Shown: positions 8,403-17,696 of the stretch, piece after piece
Layout of the letters: the number at the start of each line of letters is the position of its first letter
Position numbering within the stretch: position 1 is the first letter of the stretch
Assembly (NCBI RefSeq): GCF_003026285.1
Contig: NZ_PYOD01000002.1
Span: forward strand, 868,001 to 932,000
Reading direction: 5' to 3'
Length of the DNA stretch: 64,000 bases
Origin: Photobacterium profundum
Lineage (GTDB): Bacteria > Pseudomonadota > Gammaproteobacteria > Enterobacterales > Vibrionaceae
Notes under the pieces: generated by a model
Database searches by the model: none
What the model saw: only the letters and a program-made list of their open reading frames with translations
Told to the model about the DNA's origin: nothing
Translations under genes and position numbers: made by a program

Positions 8403-9164
8403 ATGAAGGTTGAAACTGTTGTTCCACGATTTGAATTAGAACATTTGGCCCCTGCTGGACGCATTGGCGTTGTGGCATTGGCGACAGATTTCAATATCGA
8501 AAGCGATCTACGTCAGTTATACCCGAGCGATGTACAAGCATTTACTAGTCGTGTGCGTAATGTAAACCCGTTAACGATCGAAAACCTGCGTAGCATGGCA
8601 CCAGGGATCAGTGCAGCCGCTGATACTATTCTTCCTGGTACCGATTTGGATGTGATCATCTACGCATGTACGTCGGGTACGGTAGCCATTGGCAGTCAAC
8701 GTATTACGGACCTAGTGCATCAAATACGTCCAGGCGTCGCGGTGACTAATCCTGTAACCGCCGCTCTAGCCGCTTTTGATATTTTAGAAGCCAAACGCAT
8801 TTCTATTCTGACGCCTTATACCGATGACGTGAATCGAGATGTGGCAACACTGTTTACTGAGCAAGGTTATGACGTACTGAACATTGCCGGTTTTGGCTTT
8901 GAAGATGACACCGCGATGACTTACATCTCGCCACAAGATATTCAGCAAGCGGCATTGAAAGTGTGTGATCCTGACGCTGATTTGTTATTTATTTCTTGTA
9001 CGGCTTTACGCGCAGCAGGCGTTATTGAACACCTTGAAGCGACGTTGAATAAACCCGTTGTCAGTAGTAATCAAGTACTGGCGTGGCACTCATTACGCCT
9101 TGTGAATTACCCACAACCCGTTAACGGATTTGGGGTGTTAATGGCAAAGCACCTCGCGCAATAA
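8403..9164 (+). CDS. EutA-like arylmalonate decarboxylase/maleate isomerase-family protein
   Basis: The 253-residue protein has the two-cysteine Asp/Glu-racemase fold: Cys89 in IIYACTSGTVAIG and Cys199 in LLFISCTALRAAG. Both positions are catalytic in maleate cis-trans isomerase and related enzymes (family knowledge). The CTSG and SCTALR motifs plus length match the EutA/maleate isomerase branch. EutA is encoded in ectoine-degradation clusters, but its reaction is not firmly established. The ATG at 8403 with AAGGA about ten bases upstream is preferred to a TTG/ATG further up. It starts a run of six same-direction genes ending at 14863. Racemisation or isomerisation of an imported substrate is a likely role; the exact reaction is open. 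Confidence 0.75.
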   Translation: MKVETVVPRFELEHLAPAGRIGVVALATDFNIESDLRQLYPSDVQAFTSRVRNVNPLTIENLRSMAPGISAAADTILPGTDLDVIIYACTSGTVAIGSQRITDLVHQIRPGVAVTNPVTAALAAFDILEAKRISILTPYTDDVNRDVATLFTEQGYDVLNIAGFGFEDDTAMTYISPQDIQQAALKVCDPDADLLFISCTALRAAGVIEHLEATLNKPVVSSNQVLAWHSLRLVNYPQPVNGFGVLMAKHLAQ

Positions 9165-9226
9165 CATGATTTTATATTTTATTTCCAGTCTTTGAATATA
9201 GGGCCCACCGCCAAGGAGTATTCACT

Positions 9227-10429
9227 ATGTCACCGCTTTCATCACCCTCTATTTCTCCCGAACAGCTTTCTTTGCAATTGATTGCTGACATGACGGAATG
9301 GCGTCAGCATCTACATCGCTTTCCTGAATGTGGTTTCGATGTGAACCTGACCGCCAATTTTATTGCAGATAAACTGCAAAGCTTTGGTATTGATGTGGTA
9401 CGTAATATTGGTAAAAGCGGGCTGGTGGGTATTTTACGTAATGGTAACAGCACTGCCAGTGTTGGCCTACGTGCTGACATGGATGCATTACATATTCATG
9501 AACAGAATACCTTTTCACACTGCTCGCAACATGACGGTAAGATGCATGCTTGCGGTCATGATGGTCACTCCGCCATGTTATTAGGGGCTGCGTGTTATTT
9601 GGCCGCAAATCCAATATTTGATGGCACGGTATACTTTATCTTCCAGCCCGATGAAGAGCATGGTCATGGTGCACAAGCCATGATTGATGATGGCTTGTTT
9701 GAGCGATTTTCAATTGATGAAGTGTACGGCATTCATAATTTCCCTGGCTTAGCAGAAGGCGAGTTAATGGTGCGTCCGGGATCGTTAATGGCGAGCGAAA
9801 GTAGCTTTGAAATTACCATAAACGGTGTCGGTGGGCATGCCGCATTACCGCATCAAGGCATTGATCCAATTGTCGTTGGAGCACAAGTGATCATGGGTCT
9901 CCAAACTATTGTGTCGCGCAATCTCAGTGCAATTCATGAAACCGCAGTCGTGTCAGCCACTGAATTTGTTACCAATGGCACCGTTAATGTGATTCCGTCA
10001 CAAGTGGTGATCAAAGGGGATTGTCGCTGTTTTACGGAGGATTCATTAACGCATATAGAACAAAACATGGCGCGTATTGTGGCGGGTATTTGTCAGGCAG
10101 CGGGCGCAGATCATACATTTGAATTCATTAATACTTTTTACCCTACGGTAAATAATCCCAAACAAACTGCGTATGCAGTACAGGCTGCACAACAGGTCTT
10201 GGGTGCCGACAAAGTGAACGCCGCTTGTGATCCCCTTACGATTTCAGAAGATTTTTCTAGCATGTTGCGTGTGAAGCCGGGCTGTTATGTGTTGTTAGGT
10301 AATGGCACAGAATCAGTGGGTGGCTGTGCGTTGCATAATCCCAAATATGATTTCAATGATCGCATCTTAAAACTGGGTGCGAATTATTGGATCCAACTGG
10401 TCAATGGTCGGTTAAACGTAACGGTTTAG
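9227..10429 (+). CDS. M20D-family amidohydrolase (N-acyl-amino-acid deacylase type)
   Basis: The 400-residue protein matches the hippurate hydrolase/IAA-amino-acid hydrolase group. Visible metal-site residues are Cys109 and His111 in HACGHDGHSAML, Glu143-Glu144 in QPDEEHGHG, His170 in YGIHNFPG, and a C-terminal His in CALHNPKYDFND. The central dimerisation domain (GVGGHAALPHQGIDPI) is complete. These enzymes cut an acyl group from an amino acid amide. In this island it could do the job that DoeB/EutE deacetylase does in ectoine breakdown, freeing a diamino acid for DpaL. AAGGAG sits nine bases before the ATG. Cytoplasmic; no signal peptide. Confidence 0.85.
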   Translation: MSPLSSPSISPEQLSLQLIADMTEWRQHLHRFPECGFDVNLTANFIADKLQSFGIDVVRNIGKSGLVGILRNGNSTASVGLRADMDALHIHEQNTFSHCSQHDGKMHACGHDGHSAMLLGAACYLAANPIFDGTVYFIFQPDEEHGHGAQAMIDDGLFERFSIDEVYGIHNFPGLAEGELMVRPGSLMASESSFEITINGVGGHAALPHQGIDPIVVGAQVIMGLQTIVSRNLSAIHETAVVSATEFVTNGTVNVIPSQVVIKGDCRCFTEDSLTHIEQNMARIVAGICQAAGADHTFEFINTFYPTVNNPKQTAYAVQAAQQVLGADKVNAACDPLTISEDFSSMLRVKPGCYVLLGNGTESVGGCALHNPKYDFNDRILKLGANYWIQLVNGRLNVTV

Positions 10430-10564
10430 CCCTTGTGGTGTAAAGAACAGATCGATTGAATCAGACAACAAGCTGTTAGTGAAAACAGTGGATAGCTAAC
10501 CATTTTGAATAGAATTATTCAATTCAACGTGTATTTAGGACAGCGACTTAAAAGGAAGAGCAGG

Positions 10565-11608
10565 ATGAAACGATTAGGTGTAGCACTACTGAGCTTAGGT
10601 ATGATCTTTAGCGCAAATGCAGAGACATGGAAGTTCGCCTCGGAAGAAGACAAAACCGACGTACAAGATATCTATGCGCAAAAATTCGCGGAAGTAATCA
10701 AGAAAGAGTCGGAGGGTGATATTCGTGTACGTATTTACTATTACGGTCAGTTAGGTACTGAAAACGATATCGTCGAACTTGCAGCCAAAGGTACGATCCA
10801 ATTTGTGTCTGTGGGGGCAGGGCATTTGGGGTCGTATGTGCCGGAAGTGCAAGCTGTGAGCTTACCGTATGTACTGGGCACCAATGAAGCAGTGACGCAC
10901 AAAGTATTGACGGAAAGCCCAACGATTTATAATGAATTGGCGCCGAAGTTTGAAAATGTAAATCTGAAACTGTTGTCGATGATGTCGGAAGGTGAAATGG
11001 TGTGGGGCGGTAATAAACCGATCCGTACACCGGAAGATTTCGCTAACCAAAAAATCCGTACCTTTACATCAACGATTCCTGTTGAAACTTATAAAGCGTT
11101 TGGTGCTACACCGACACCCTTGTCATGGGGTGAAGTGTATGGTTCTTTACAGTTGAAAACCATCGATAGCATGGTGAACCCAATTTACTTCATCTACAAC
11201 GCGAAATGGCATGAAGTACAAGATTACTTGATGTTCCCAGGTCAGCAGCCTTATGTCAGCACTGTTTCGACCAACAGCAAGTGGTACAACGACTTGTCAG
11301 CTGAAAAGCAAGCAATGGTCACTAAAGCCATTAAAGCTGCAGACCAAGCGGCATACGACTACCAAATCCGCATCAACAAAGAAAACATGGCAAAAATCCT
11401 GAAAGAACGCCCGGAAATGCAAGTGGTGGTCTTAACGGATGAAGAGCGTAATAGCTTTAAAGTGTTGAGTGAAAAGCTGCACGCCACTTACTTTGATGTG
11501 GTTGCTAATGCCTACCCATCGGCAGAGCAAGATGCTGCACGTCAGGGTGCTGAAGACATCCTACAAAATATTTTGAAAGAAGTGAAAGTGGCGTCTGCCG
11601 CGCAATAA
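10565..11608 (+). CDS. TRAP transporter substrate-binding protein (DctP family)
   Basis: The 347-residue protein starts with a signal peptide (MKRLGVALLSLGMIFSANA before ETWKFASEE). The ATG at 10565 has AAAAGGAAG upstream. The FRTFTS-like arginine segment (KIRTFTST), GATPTPLSWGEVYGSLQ and the following IDSMVNPIYFIY form the ligand pocket of DctP proteins. The arginine normally binds a carboxylate. The Asn-Pro pair after the GEVY helix is also seen in ectoine-type binding proteins such as TeaA/UehA (recollection, not verified here). It would capture a carboxylated solute in the periplasm and feed the DctQM permease encoded next. The ligand is unknown; an N-acylated diamino acid or cyclic amidine is my hypothesis. 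Confidence 0.88.
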   Translation: MKRLGVALLSLGMIFSANAETWKFASEEDKTDVQDIYAQKFAEVIKKESEGDIRVRIYYYGQLGTENDIVELAAKGTIQFVSVGAGHLGSYVPEVQAVSLPYVLGTNEAVTHKVLTESPTIYNELAPKFENVNLKLLSMMSEGEMVWGGNKPIRTPEDFANQKIRTFTSTIPVETYKAFGATPTPLSWGEVYGSLQLKTIDSMVNPIYFIYNAKWHEVQDYLMFPGQQPYVSTVSTNSKWYNDLSAEKQAMVTKAIKAADQAAYDYQIRINKENMAKILKERPEMQVVVLTDEERNSFKVLSEKLHATYFDVVANAYPSAEQDAARQGAEDILQNILKEVKVASAAQ

Positions 11609-11750
11609 TATTATCTCGCATGGAGTGCTGCTATCCGCTATGTCAGCGGATAGCGTTTTCCTTAATACTTTTGCCTATTTACAGTGTTCGTAACTGACAA
11701 AGTATTCATGGAAAAGATGTCGCTGACCGTTGTATGGAGCTCAGCTTGTT

Positions 11751-12290
11751 ATGAAAAACTTATTACATAAAATCAGTGTGGTGACCGAGAAGATAGAGCG
11801 CTTTTTGATCATGACCGCAATTCTCGCCATGATGGTGAATTCGACGGCTAATGCGATTGGTCGTTATGCCTTCAATAAAAGCATTTTCTTTTCTGAAGAA
11901 CTTAATCAATTTTTGATTGTGGCTGTGACATTTATCGGTTTCGCCTATGCTGTTAGAAAAGGCCGTAATATTCGTATGACTGCCGTGTACGATTCACTCA
12001 GTTTGCGTACTCAAAAATGCCTTACTACTGTTATTGCACTGTTTACCTCATTACTAATGTTTTATCTTGCCTACCAAGCCTTTTTATATGTTGCAGAGTT
12101 GAAAAACCTCAATCGACTGAGCCCTGCATTGCAGTTACCGGTTTACTGGATTTACGCGATTATTCCTGTTGGTTTTGCGATAGCAGGTTTGCAATACGGG
12201 ATGAGCTTCATCATGAATCTCCTTCATAAAGAGATCTATCTGTCTTTTGATGTGATTGAAAATAAAAACGACAAAGTAGGTGAGTTGTAA
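11751..12290 (+). CDS. TRAP transporter small permease (DctQ family)
   Basis: The 179-residue protein has four hydrophobic segments and the DctQ core (AVTFIGFAYAVRKGRNIRM, with the RKGRNIRM motif typical of the family). The ATG at 11751 is favoured over an upstream TTG because GGAG lies about 12 bases before it and the protein then starts with a normal cytoplasmic N-terminus. Its stop codon overlaps the start of the large permease (TAATG), so the two are translationally coupled. It links the periplasmic binding protein to the DctM channel subunit in the inner membrane. Confidence 0.85.
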   Translation: MKNLLHKISVVTEKIERFLIMTAILAMMVNSTANAIGRYAFNKSIFFSEELNQFLIVAVTFIGFAYAVRKGRNIRMTAVYDSLSLRTQKCLTTVIALFTSLLMFYLAYQAFLYVAELKNLNRLSPALQLPVYWIYAIIPVGFAIAGLQYGMSFIMNLLHKEIYLSFDVIENKNDKVGEL

Positions 12291-13633
12291 TGAGCGAAGT
12301 TGCGCAGTTTTTCTCAGACATTATCGCCGGTGAGCCCGATATTTACGTTATTACGTTTACGCTAGTGGCCGTGATGGTGGTGTTACTTTTTCTAAGCTTT
12401 CCAATGATTGTACCGTTGGCGGTCGGTGCGTTGATCGGGTTAATTCACTTTTCACAAGTCGATCCTGAAGTCATTATTCAACAAATGGTAACGGGTATTT
12501 CACCGAATGCCTTGATTGCCGTACCTATGTTCATCCTTGCTGCCGATATCATGACGCGAGGGCATACAGCACTGAATCTATTAGGGCTGATTCAAGCATT
12601 CGTTGGTCACCTTCGTGGTGGTCTGCCGATTACAACGTGCATCAGTTGTACCTTGTTTGGCTCGGTATCTGGCTCGACGCAAGCAACGGTGGTATCTGTT
12701 GGGCAAATTATGCGCCCGAAGCTACTTCAAGCGGGCTATAAAGACAGCTTTGTGATGGCTCTGATCATCAATGCTAGTGACATTGCGTTTTTGATTCCAC
12801 CCAGTATTGGTTTGATTCTTTATGGTACTTTGGCCAATGCCAGTGTCGGCGAATTGTTCATTGCCGGTATAGGACCTGGCTTGGTGCTAGCAGGTTTATT
12901 CTCACTATACAGTTATGCATACAGCGTGAAGCACAGTGATAGTTTGACCTTGGTAGAGAAAACCAACACCGCAGAAAAAATACTTGCCATCAAAAAAGCG
13001 ATCCTACCGTTGGGCTTTCCTACGCTGATTATTGGCGGTATCTATTCGGGCATTGTGACACCGACTGAAGCAGCCTCGTTTGCAGTATTGTACGCCATCA
13101 TTGTGGAATGTATTTTCTATCGCAAGTTAGGCGTGAAAGACATCTGTGATGCCGCGTTAAGTACGGGACTGATCACTGCCGTGGTCTTCGTGTTGGTGGG
13201 TATCGGTCAAGCTTTTTCGTGGTACATCTCGTTCGAACAAATCCCGCAAGAATTGCTAGCACCGTTAGATCTTGAAAATGCGTCACAAGAATACATTCTG
13301 TTTGTGATTGCTTTGGCTTTCTTTGTTGGCTGTATGTTTGTGGATTCGCTGGTGGTGTTGTTGATTTTGACACCAATCTTTATGCCTGTGGTCAATGCAG
13401 CAGGACTAGATCCAATTTTGGTTGGGGTTATGGTGACGTTGCAAATGGCTATTGGTTCAGCCACACCGCCTTTTGGTTGTGACATCTTTACTGCTATTGC
13501 GATATTTGAAAAGCCTTACATGGAAGTGATTCGCGGCACTCTACCGTTCTTTTTGATTTTACTCTTTATGTCGGCATTGTTGATTTTCTTTCCGGGCATC
13601 GCCTTACTGCCACGTGATGTGCTGTTTAACTAA
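12290..13633 (+). CDS. TRAP transporter large permease (DctM family)
   Basis: The 447-residue protein has about a dozen membrane segments and typical DctM motifs: LIAVPMFILAADIM near residue 75, LFGSVSGSTQATVVSVG near 120, NASDIAFLIPPSIGLILYG, and GIVTPTEAASFAVLYA near 260. It is the sodium-driven channel subunit. The ATG overlaps the last base of the dctQ stop codon. Together with the binding protein it makes a complete importer for the substrate of this catabolic island. Confidence 0.9.
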   Translation: MSEVAQFFSDIIAGEPDIYVITFTLVAVMVVLLFLSFPMIVPLAVGALIGLIHFSQVDPEVIIQQMVTGISPNALIAVPMFILAADIMTRGHTALNLLGLIQAFVGHLRGGLPITTCISCTLFGSVSGSTQATVVSVGQIMRPKLLQAGYKDSFVMALIINASDIAFLIPPSIGLILYGTLANASVGELFIAGIGPGLVLAGLFSLYSYAYSVKHSDSLTLVEKTNTAEKILAIKKAILPLGFPTLIIGGIYSGIVTPTEAASFAVLYAIIVECIFYRKLGVKDICDAALSTGLITAVVFVLVGIGQAFSWYISFEQIPQELLAPLDLENASQEYILFVIALAFFVGCMFVDSLVVLLILTPIFMPVVNAAGLDPILVGVMVTLQMAIGSATPPFGCDIFTAIAIFEKPYMEVIRGTLPFFLILLFMSALLIFFPGIALLPRDVLFN

Positions 13634-13681
13634 TTAGGTCTGATGATTTATCTGATACTCACTCAATAAAGGATGAATGTA

Positions 13682-14863
13682 ATGAGTACACTGCCTTTGG
13701 TTTCCCCCGCGCGAGGATTCGAATTTGCTGAGTTTGAGCAACGCACTAGCCAATTACAGCAATATATGCATGATCAGAAGATTGATGCGGTATTTTTTAC
13801 CACTGAGCCTGAATTTCGCTATTTCAGTGGCTTTAAATCGCAGTTTTGGGAGAGCCCAACTCGGCCGTGGTTTTTGGTCGTCCCCTCGGTCGGGAAGCCG
13901 ATTGCTGTGGTGCCAGAAATTGGTGTCGCAGGCTTTGAACAAACGTGGATTGATGATGTGCGCAGTTGGCCATCCCCACGACCTGAAGATGATGGCATTA
14001 CGCTATTGGCGGCAACGCTAGCCGAAGCCAGCACGCGTTCTCGTCGATTGGGGGCCATGCTTGGTCCTGAAACTCACTTGCGGATGCCTGCAGCGAACTT
14101 TACAGCATTGCAACACCGGCTTAGCCAGCATGACATGGTCGATGTCTCTTTGATTGTGCGTAATATTCGTAGCATTAAATCCGCAGCTGAAATTGAAAAA
14201 ATTCGCTTTGCTTGCCAAGTGACGGCGGCCGGGTTCGACTATTTGCGGCATCATCTTGCGATAGGCATGACAGAGCGTGAAGCGTGTAAAGCGATGCACT
14301 TAGAAATGTTGCGATTAGGGGCAGATGCGTGCCCATATTTAATTTCAGCATCAGGCCAAGGTGGTTATGACAATATTATTATGGGGCCAACCGATCGGGT
14401 GTTGAACGAAGGAGATGTGCTGATCATTGATACTGGTGCTAATTTCGATGGTTATTTCAGCGACTTTGACCGTAATTACGGCTTTGGCCATGTTACTCCC
14501 GATACCGTAGATGCGTATGAGGCTGTTTATGCCTCGACAGAAGCAGGCCTGAACATTGCCGCACCGGGTAGAACAACAGGTGAAGTTTGGCAGGCGATGT
14601 GGTCGGTACTTGAAGAAGCAGGCGCATTAGGTAATGACGTTGGTCGGATGGGACATGGTTTGGGCATGCAACTGACTGAGTGGCCGTCAAACGTACCCAA
14701 TGGTGATGTCGAGCTAAAGCCGGGCATGATTTTAACCTTAGAGCCGGGAATGGCTTTTGCGCCTCATCGTATGATGGTGCACGAAGAAAACATTGCTATC
14801 ACCGAATCAGGTTGTGAAATGTTACACGATAGAGCGTGGCAACAGATGCCCATTATTCAGTAA
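13682..14863 (+). CDS. M24-family metallohydrolase (Xaa-Pro dipeptidase/ectoine-hydrolase-like)
   Basis: The 393-residue protein has an N-terminal creatinase domain and a C-terminal pita-bread domain. All five metal ligands of M24 enzymes are present: Asp250 (IIDTGAN), Asp261 (FSDFDR), His325 (MGHGLG), Glu354 (TLEPGM) and Glu369 (HEEN). DoeA/EutD, the ectoine hydrolase, is an M24 relative, so this enzyme could open a ring or cleave an amide in the imported substrate. A prolidase role cannot be excluded. The ATG at 13682 is preferred to that at 13673 because AAAGGA lies eight bases upstream. It is the last gene of the island and is followed by a terminator. Confidence 0.82.
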   Translation: MSTLPLVSPARGFEFAEFEQRTSQLQQYMHDQKIDAVFFTTEPEFRYFSGFKSQFWESPTRPWFLVVPSVGKPIAVVPEIGVAGFEQTWIDDVRSWPSPRPEDDGITLLAATLAEASTRSRRLGAMLGPETHLRMPAANFTALQHRLSQHDMVDVSLIVRNIRSIKSAAEIEKIRFACQVTAAGFDYLRHHLAIGMTEREACKAMHLEMLRLGADACPYLISASGQGGYDNIIMGPTDRVLNEGDVLIIDTGANFDGYFSDFDRNYGFGHVTPDTVDAYEAVYASTEAGLNIAAPGRTTGEVWQAMWSVLEEAGALGNDVGRMGHGLGMQLTEWPSNVPNGDVELKPGMILTLEPGMAFAPHRMMVHEENIAITESGCEMLHDRAWQQMPIIQ

Positions 14864-14906
14864 ATCTGCCTTGTTGTATTAAATTTATTATTCATCCATC
14901 AATCAG

Positions 14907-14936
14907 AACGACCGACATTATACGGTCGTTTTTTTC
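14907..14936 (+). terminator. Intrinsic terminator after the M24 gene
   Basis: AACGACCG pairs with CGGTCGTT around ACATTATA and is followed by seven T residues. It closes the catabolic island. Confidence 0.85.
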
Positions 14937-14977
14937 TTACCTGTTTTAGTTGTTGCTATATTCCCGATATTCGCCAT

Positions 14978-16267
14978 TTATTTTCTGTCTAAATACTTCG
15001 CTAATCGTTTAGCTAAACAAATTAACGTATACGTTGGCGGTAGCCCCCACGCTTCTGGAATGACAGAGGCATCACAGACGTATAGCCCTTGAATGTCAGA
15101 CTGTAAATTGGCATCGACTACTTCGCCAATTTTAGCGCTACCACCTTGATGGGCCGCAAAATGATGAGTGCGATACAGGCTGGTCGCACCCGCTTGGTGT
15201 AAAATATTTTCTGCAATATCAGCACCTGTATTGAGCCTTTTTTTGTCATCACTACTCAATGTTTTATTGACCCATTTAGCCCCGATATTACCGCTTAATT
15301 CATCTTTCGCTTTCACCATAATGGATAGGGTATTGTTAGGGGATAATAAGTGCTGAAATTTACCAACTTGTGCCGTGAATAAGTGGAAAAAAGGTTTAGG
15401 TAAGCTTAAGTCTGAAAGCATCAAACCTTCTTGAGGAAGGTGTAATCCCGCCGCCATTGGGAGTTCCCCATCGGGGTAGGATTCTGGTACTTTTCCCATC
15501 ACCGCAATAACGGGATCCATAAAGAAATGCTGCCCTGCATTGTGCACTCCGCTTGCTTGTAATATCTGGGCGGAACCTATTCCTCCCGCTGCTAAAATGA
15601 TGTTGCTAGCAAAGGCAGATTCAATTTTGCCGTGGTGTTTGAATTGGACACCGATTGCTCGATGTTCTTTGGTAATAACCTTCAGTACTTTTGCATGTGT
15701 TAGCAGCATACTACCTTGTTGTACCGCAGTATCGAGGAACATACGTGCATTCCATTTTGCATCATAGGGGCAACCGTATGAACACAGGTGGCAAGCAGAA
15801 CGGCATTTGTTTATATCAATGAATTTATCGAGTTTATTCCAGTCGAGACCAAGCTGTTGAGCGGCAGAAGCAATTCTCTGTGCCATCGGGCCGATAAGTT
15901 CATCAGGTAATATTGAAAGGGGAAGGGTACTTTCAACGTCAGCTATTTCTGCCGTTAAATCGATACCATAACGCTGAAACATCTCGACGGGTGGTTTCAT
16001 GGCGGTGGCATAATTTATTGCTGAACTACCACCTGCAGTAATACCCCTAATGAGCAAAGATAAATCTGAGTTAACAAAAGCCCCTTTGCCTGGAATAGCC
16101 GCCATCTTAGCCATTTGGATGAAAGAGCCTTTGAGTGGTTCATTGTCTCCCCACTCAAGAATAAGAATACGTTGTCCTTTTAGTGCTAACTCGTTGGCGA
16201 CGGTTGCACCACCAGGACCACTACCTACAACAATGGTGTCATAAGTGCTGTGTGTGTTTTTATACAT
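14978..16267 (-). CDS. GMC-family FAD oxidoreductase with four-cysteine motif
   Basis: The 429-residue protein opens with an FAD-binding Rossmann motif (TIVVGSGPGGATVANELA, residues about 10-27) and ends with the C-terminal GMC signature (LYVCDASVIPEAWGLPPTYT), where Asn/His catalytic residues are often found. The GITAGGSSAINY segment is the second FAD contact. A CRSACHLCSYGCPYDAK motif gives four closely spaced cysteines that could hold a metal or form disulfides; related membrane-associated alcohol/sugar-acid dehydrogenases have similar clusters. No signal peptide is seen. The ATG at 16267 is favoured because the upstream extension is hydrophobic but lacks a ribosome site. Substrate unknown. 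It stands alone, convergent with the catabolic island. Confidence 0.8.
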   Translation of the reverse strand: MYKNTHSTYDTIVVGSGPGGATVANELALKGQRILILEWGDNEPLKGSFIQMAKMAAIPGKGAFVNSDLSLLIRGITAGGSSAINYATAMKPPVEMFQRYGIDLTAEIADVESTLPLSILPDELIGPMAQRIASAAQQLGLDWNKLDKFIDINKCRSACHLCSYGCPYDAKWNARMFLDTAVQQGSMLLTHAKVLKVITKEHRAIGVQFKHHGKIESAFASNIILAAGGIGSAQILQASGVHNAGQHFFMDPVIAVMGKVPESYPDGELPMAAGLHLPQEGLMLSDLSLPKPFFHLFTAQVGKFQHLLSPNNTLSIMVKAKDELSGNIGAKWVNKTLSSDDKKRLNTGADIAENILHQAGATSLYRTHHFAAHQGGSAKIGEVVDANLQSDIQGLYVCDASVIPEAWGLPPTYTLICLAKRLAKYLDRK

Positions 16268-16395
16268 GGCTCTGGTACCTAGAATGATGAGGTGACTGGG
16301 GTATAAAATTAGCGCCACTATACGGTAGGTGCACTTTTAAATATACGGACATCAGTCAGTTGAAGAACATAACAACCTAAACGGCCAGCTTATTG

Positions 16396-16698
16396 TTATG
16401 AAATGATAAAAAATAACGCCATGCTTAGTACGGCTGTGAGCAATACATTTTTGGTGCGCCATGCCAGTAATATGGCAAATAAAGCTGCGATTAAATAAGG
16501 GTTCTTGTACGAAAGCATCAATTCGCCTTCGGGTAAAAAAACAATCGGTGCCCAAATAGCCGTTAATACCGCAGGGCTGGAATAGCTTAATAATTTTTGA
16601 GTTTGCGCAGTGAGCCGCAAAGGCAGCTTTGGCTCTAAGAATACATAGCGACTGGCGAATACAAGCAATGCCATCGCGGCAATCGTTAACCAAATCAT
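16396..16698 (-). CDS. azlD: AzlD-family branched-chain amino acid exporter small subunit
   Basis: The 100-residue protein has four hydrophobic helices and the AzlD pattern (FASRYVFL near residue 15, LLSYSSPAVLTAIWAP near 37). It partners AzlC; in E. coli the YgaZ/YgaH pair exports valine. Its start codon overlaps the azlC stop by four bases (ATGA), so both are co-translated. Confidence 0.85.
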   Translation of the reverse strand: MIWLTIAAMALLVFASRYVFLEPKLPLRLTAQTQKLLSYSSPAVLTAIWAPIVFLPEGELMLSYKNPYLIAALFAILLAWRTKNVLLTAVLSMALFFIIS

Positions 16699-17432
16699 GC
16701 GTCATTCCTTTTGATGCTATCGATTGAATAACCACAGAACATGGCGATTAAGCTGGCGATCATTAACCCACCATCAACGTCAAAATATTGCAGTATTACT
16801 GAAAGAGTCATCGCGACGAATACGGTGACCAAAACTGATAATTTCTTGATTGTAGGTATGACAATGGCAATAAATGTGGCCGCGACAGCGAAATCTAACC
16901 CGATCGTATCAAGGTTGGGTATGAACTTTCCGGCAACAATGCCTGCGAAGGTGGCAATATTCCAGCAAATGTAAAACCACAGACCAGTGCCAAGGGCATA
17001 CCAACGATTGAATTCTTTTTTCGATTGGTGTCCACACAATGCAAACAATTCATCGGTTAATAAAAAGCCGAGGCCTAACCGCCAACGCAGAGGTAAAGGG
17101 CTTATCTTGTCGCGCATTGTCACGCTATATAATAAATGACGAGAAGTAATGAATAGCGTTGTCAGTAAAATAGTCCCTAATCCTGCCCCCACTTTGAGTA
17201 AACCGGTGGCGACAAGTTGGGCAGAACCCGCAAAAACAATGGCTGATAATGCTTGGCTTGCAAAAGGGTCGAGACCAATCTCGATCGCAAATGATCCCGC
17301 TAATAATCCCCACGGGATCACTGCAATGCACAAAGGGGTAACGGCGATGGCACCTTGTCTGAATAATGCTCGTTTTTCTTGGTTCGTTAATTCTGAATTC
17401 GTTATTTCTATATCGTTATGAGACGTGTCCAT
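16695..17432 (-). CDS. azlC: AzlC-family branched-chain amino acid exporter large subunit
   Basis: The 245-residue membrane protein has the AzlC core: IAVIPWGLLAGSFAIE near residue 38, SAIVFAGSAQLVATGL near 63 with the conserved FAGSAQ, and SRHLLYSVTMR near 97. AzlC proteins carry branched-chain amino acids outward across the inner membrane with a small AzlD partner, encoded immediately downstream. The N-terminal 25 residues are polar and cytoplasmic. No dedicated regulator is adjacent; the AraC-type gene 13 kb away is too far to assign. Confidence 0.88.
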   Translation of the reverse strand: MDTSHNDIEITNSELTNQEKRALFRQGAIAVTPLCIAVIPWGLLAGSFAIEIGLDPFASQALSAIVFAGSAQLVATGLLKVGAGLGTILLTTLFITSRHLLYSVTMRDKISPLPLRWRLGLGFLLTDELFALCGHQSKKEFNRWYALGTGLWFYICWNIATFAGIVAGKFIPNLDTIGLDFAVAATFIAIVIPTIKKLSVLVTVFVAMTLSVILQYFDVDGGLMIASLIAMFCGYSIDSIKRNDA

Positions 17433-17696
17433 ATTCCCTCTTATAATTCATTACGTATTTCTATACGCTTCACTTTATGTTCATCAAATCGAATTAACTT
17501 GTACATTATTGCGCTTTCATTGTGCGATATTTATTGGTGAACAGCGTGAAATAATTCAGAAATATAGGTGTGCTATTGCGATGGGGGATGAAGTAGGGCG
17601 TCGCTGTGGTTTTAAAGGCGCAGGTGAATGTGTTGTCATTCTCTATTTGACGGTGAATTTTCTGGGGGGCACCTCGCGTGAGATGCTGAAATCTTA

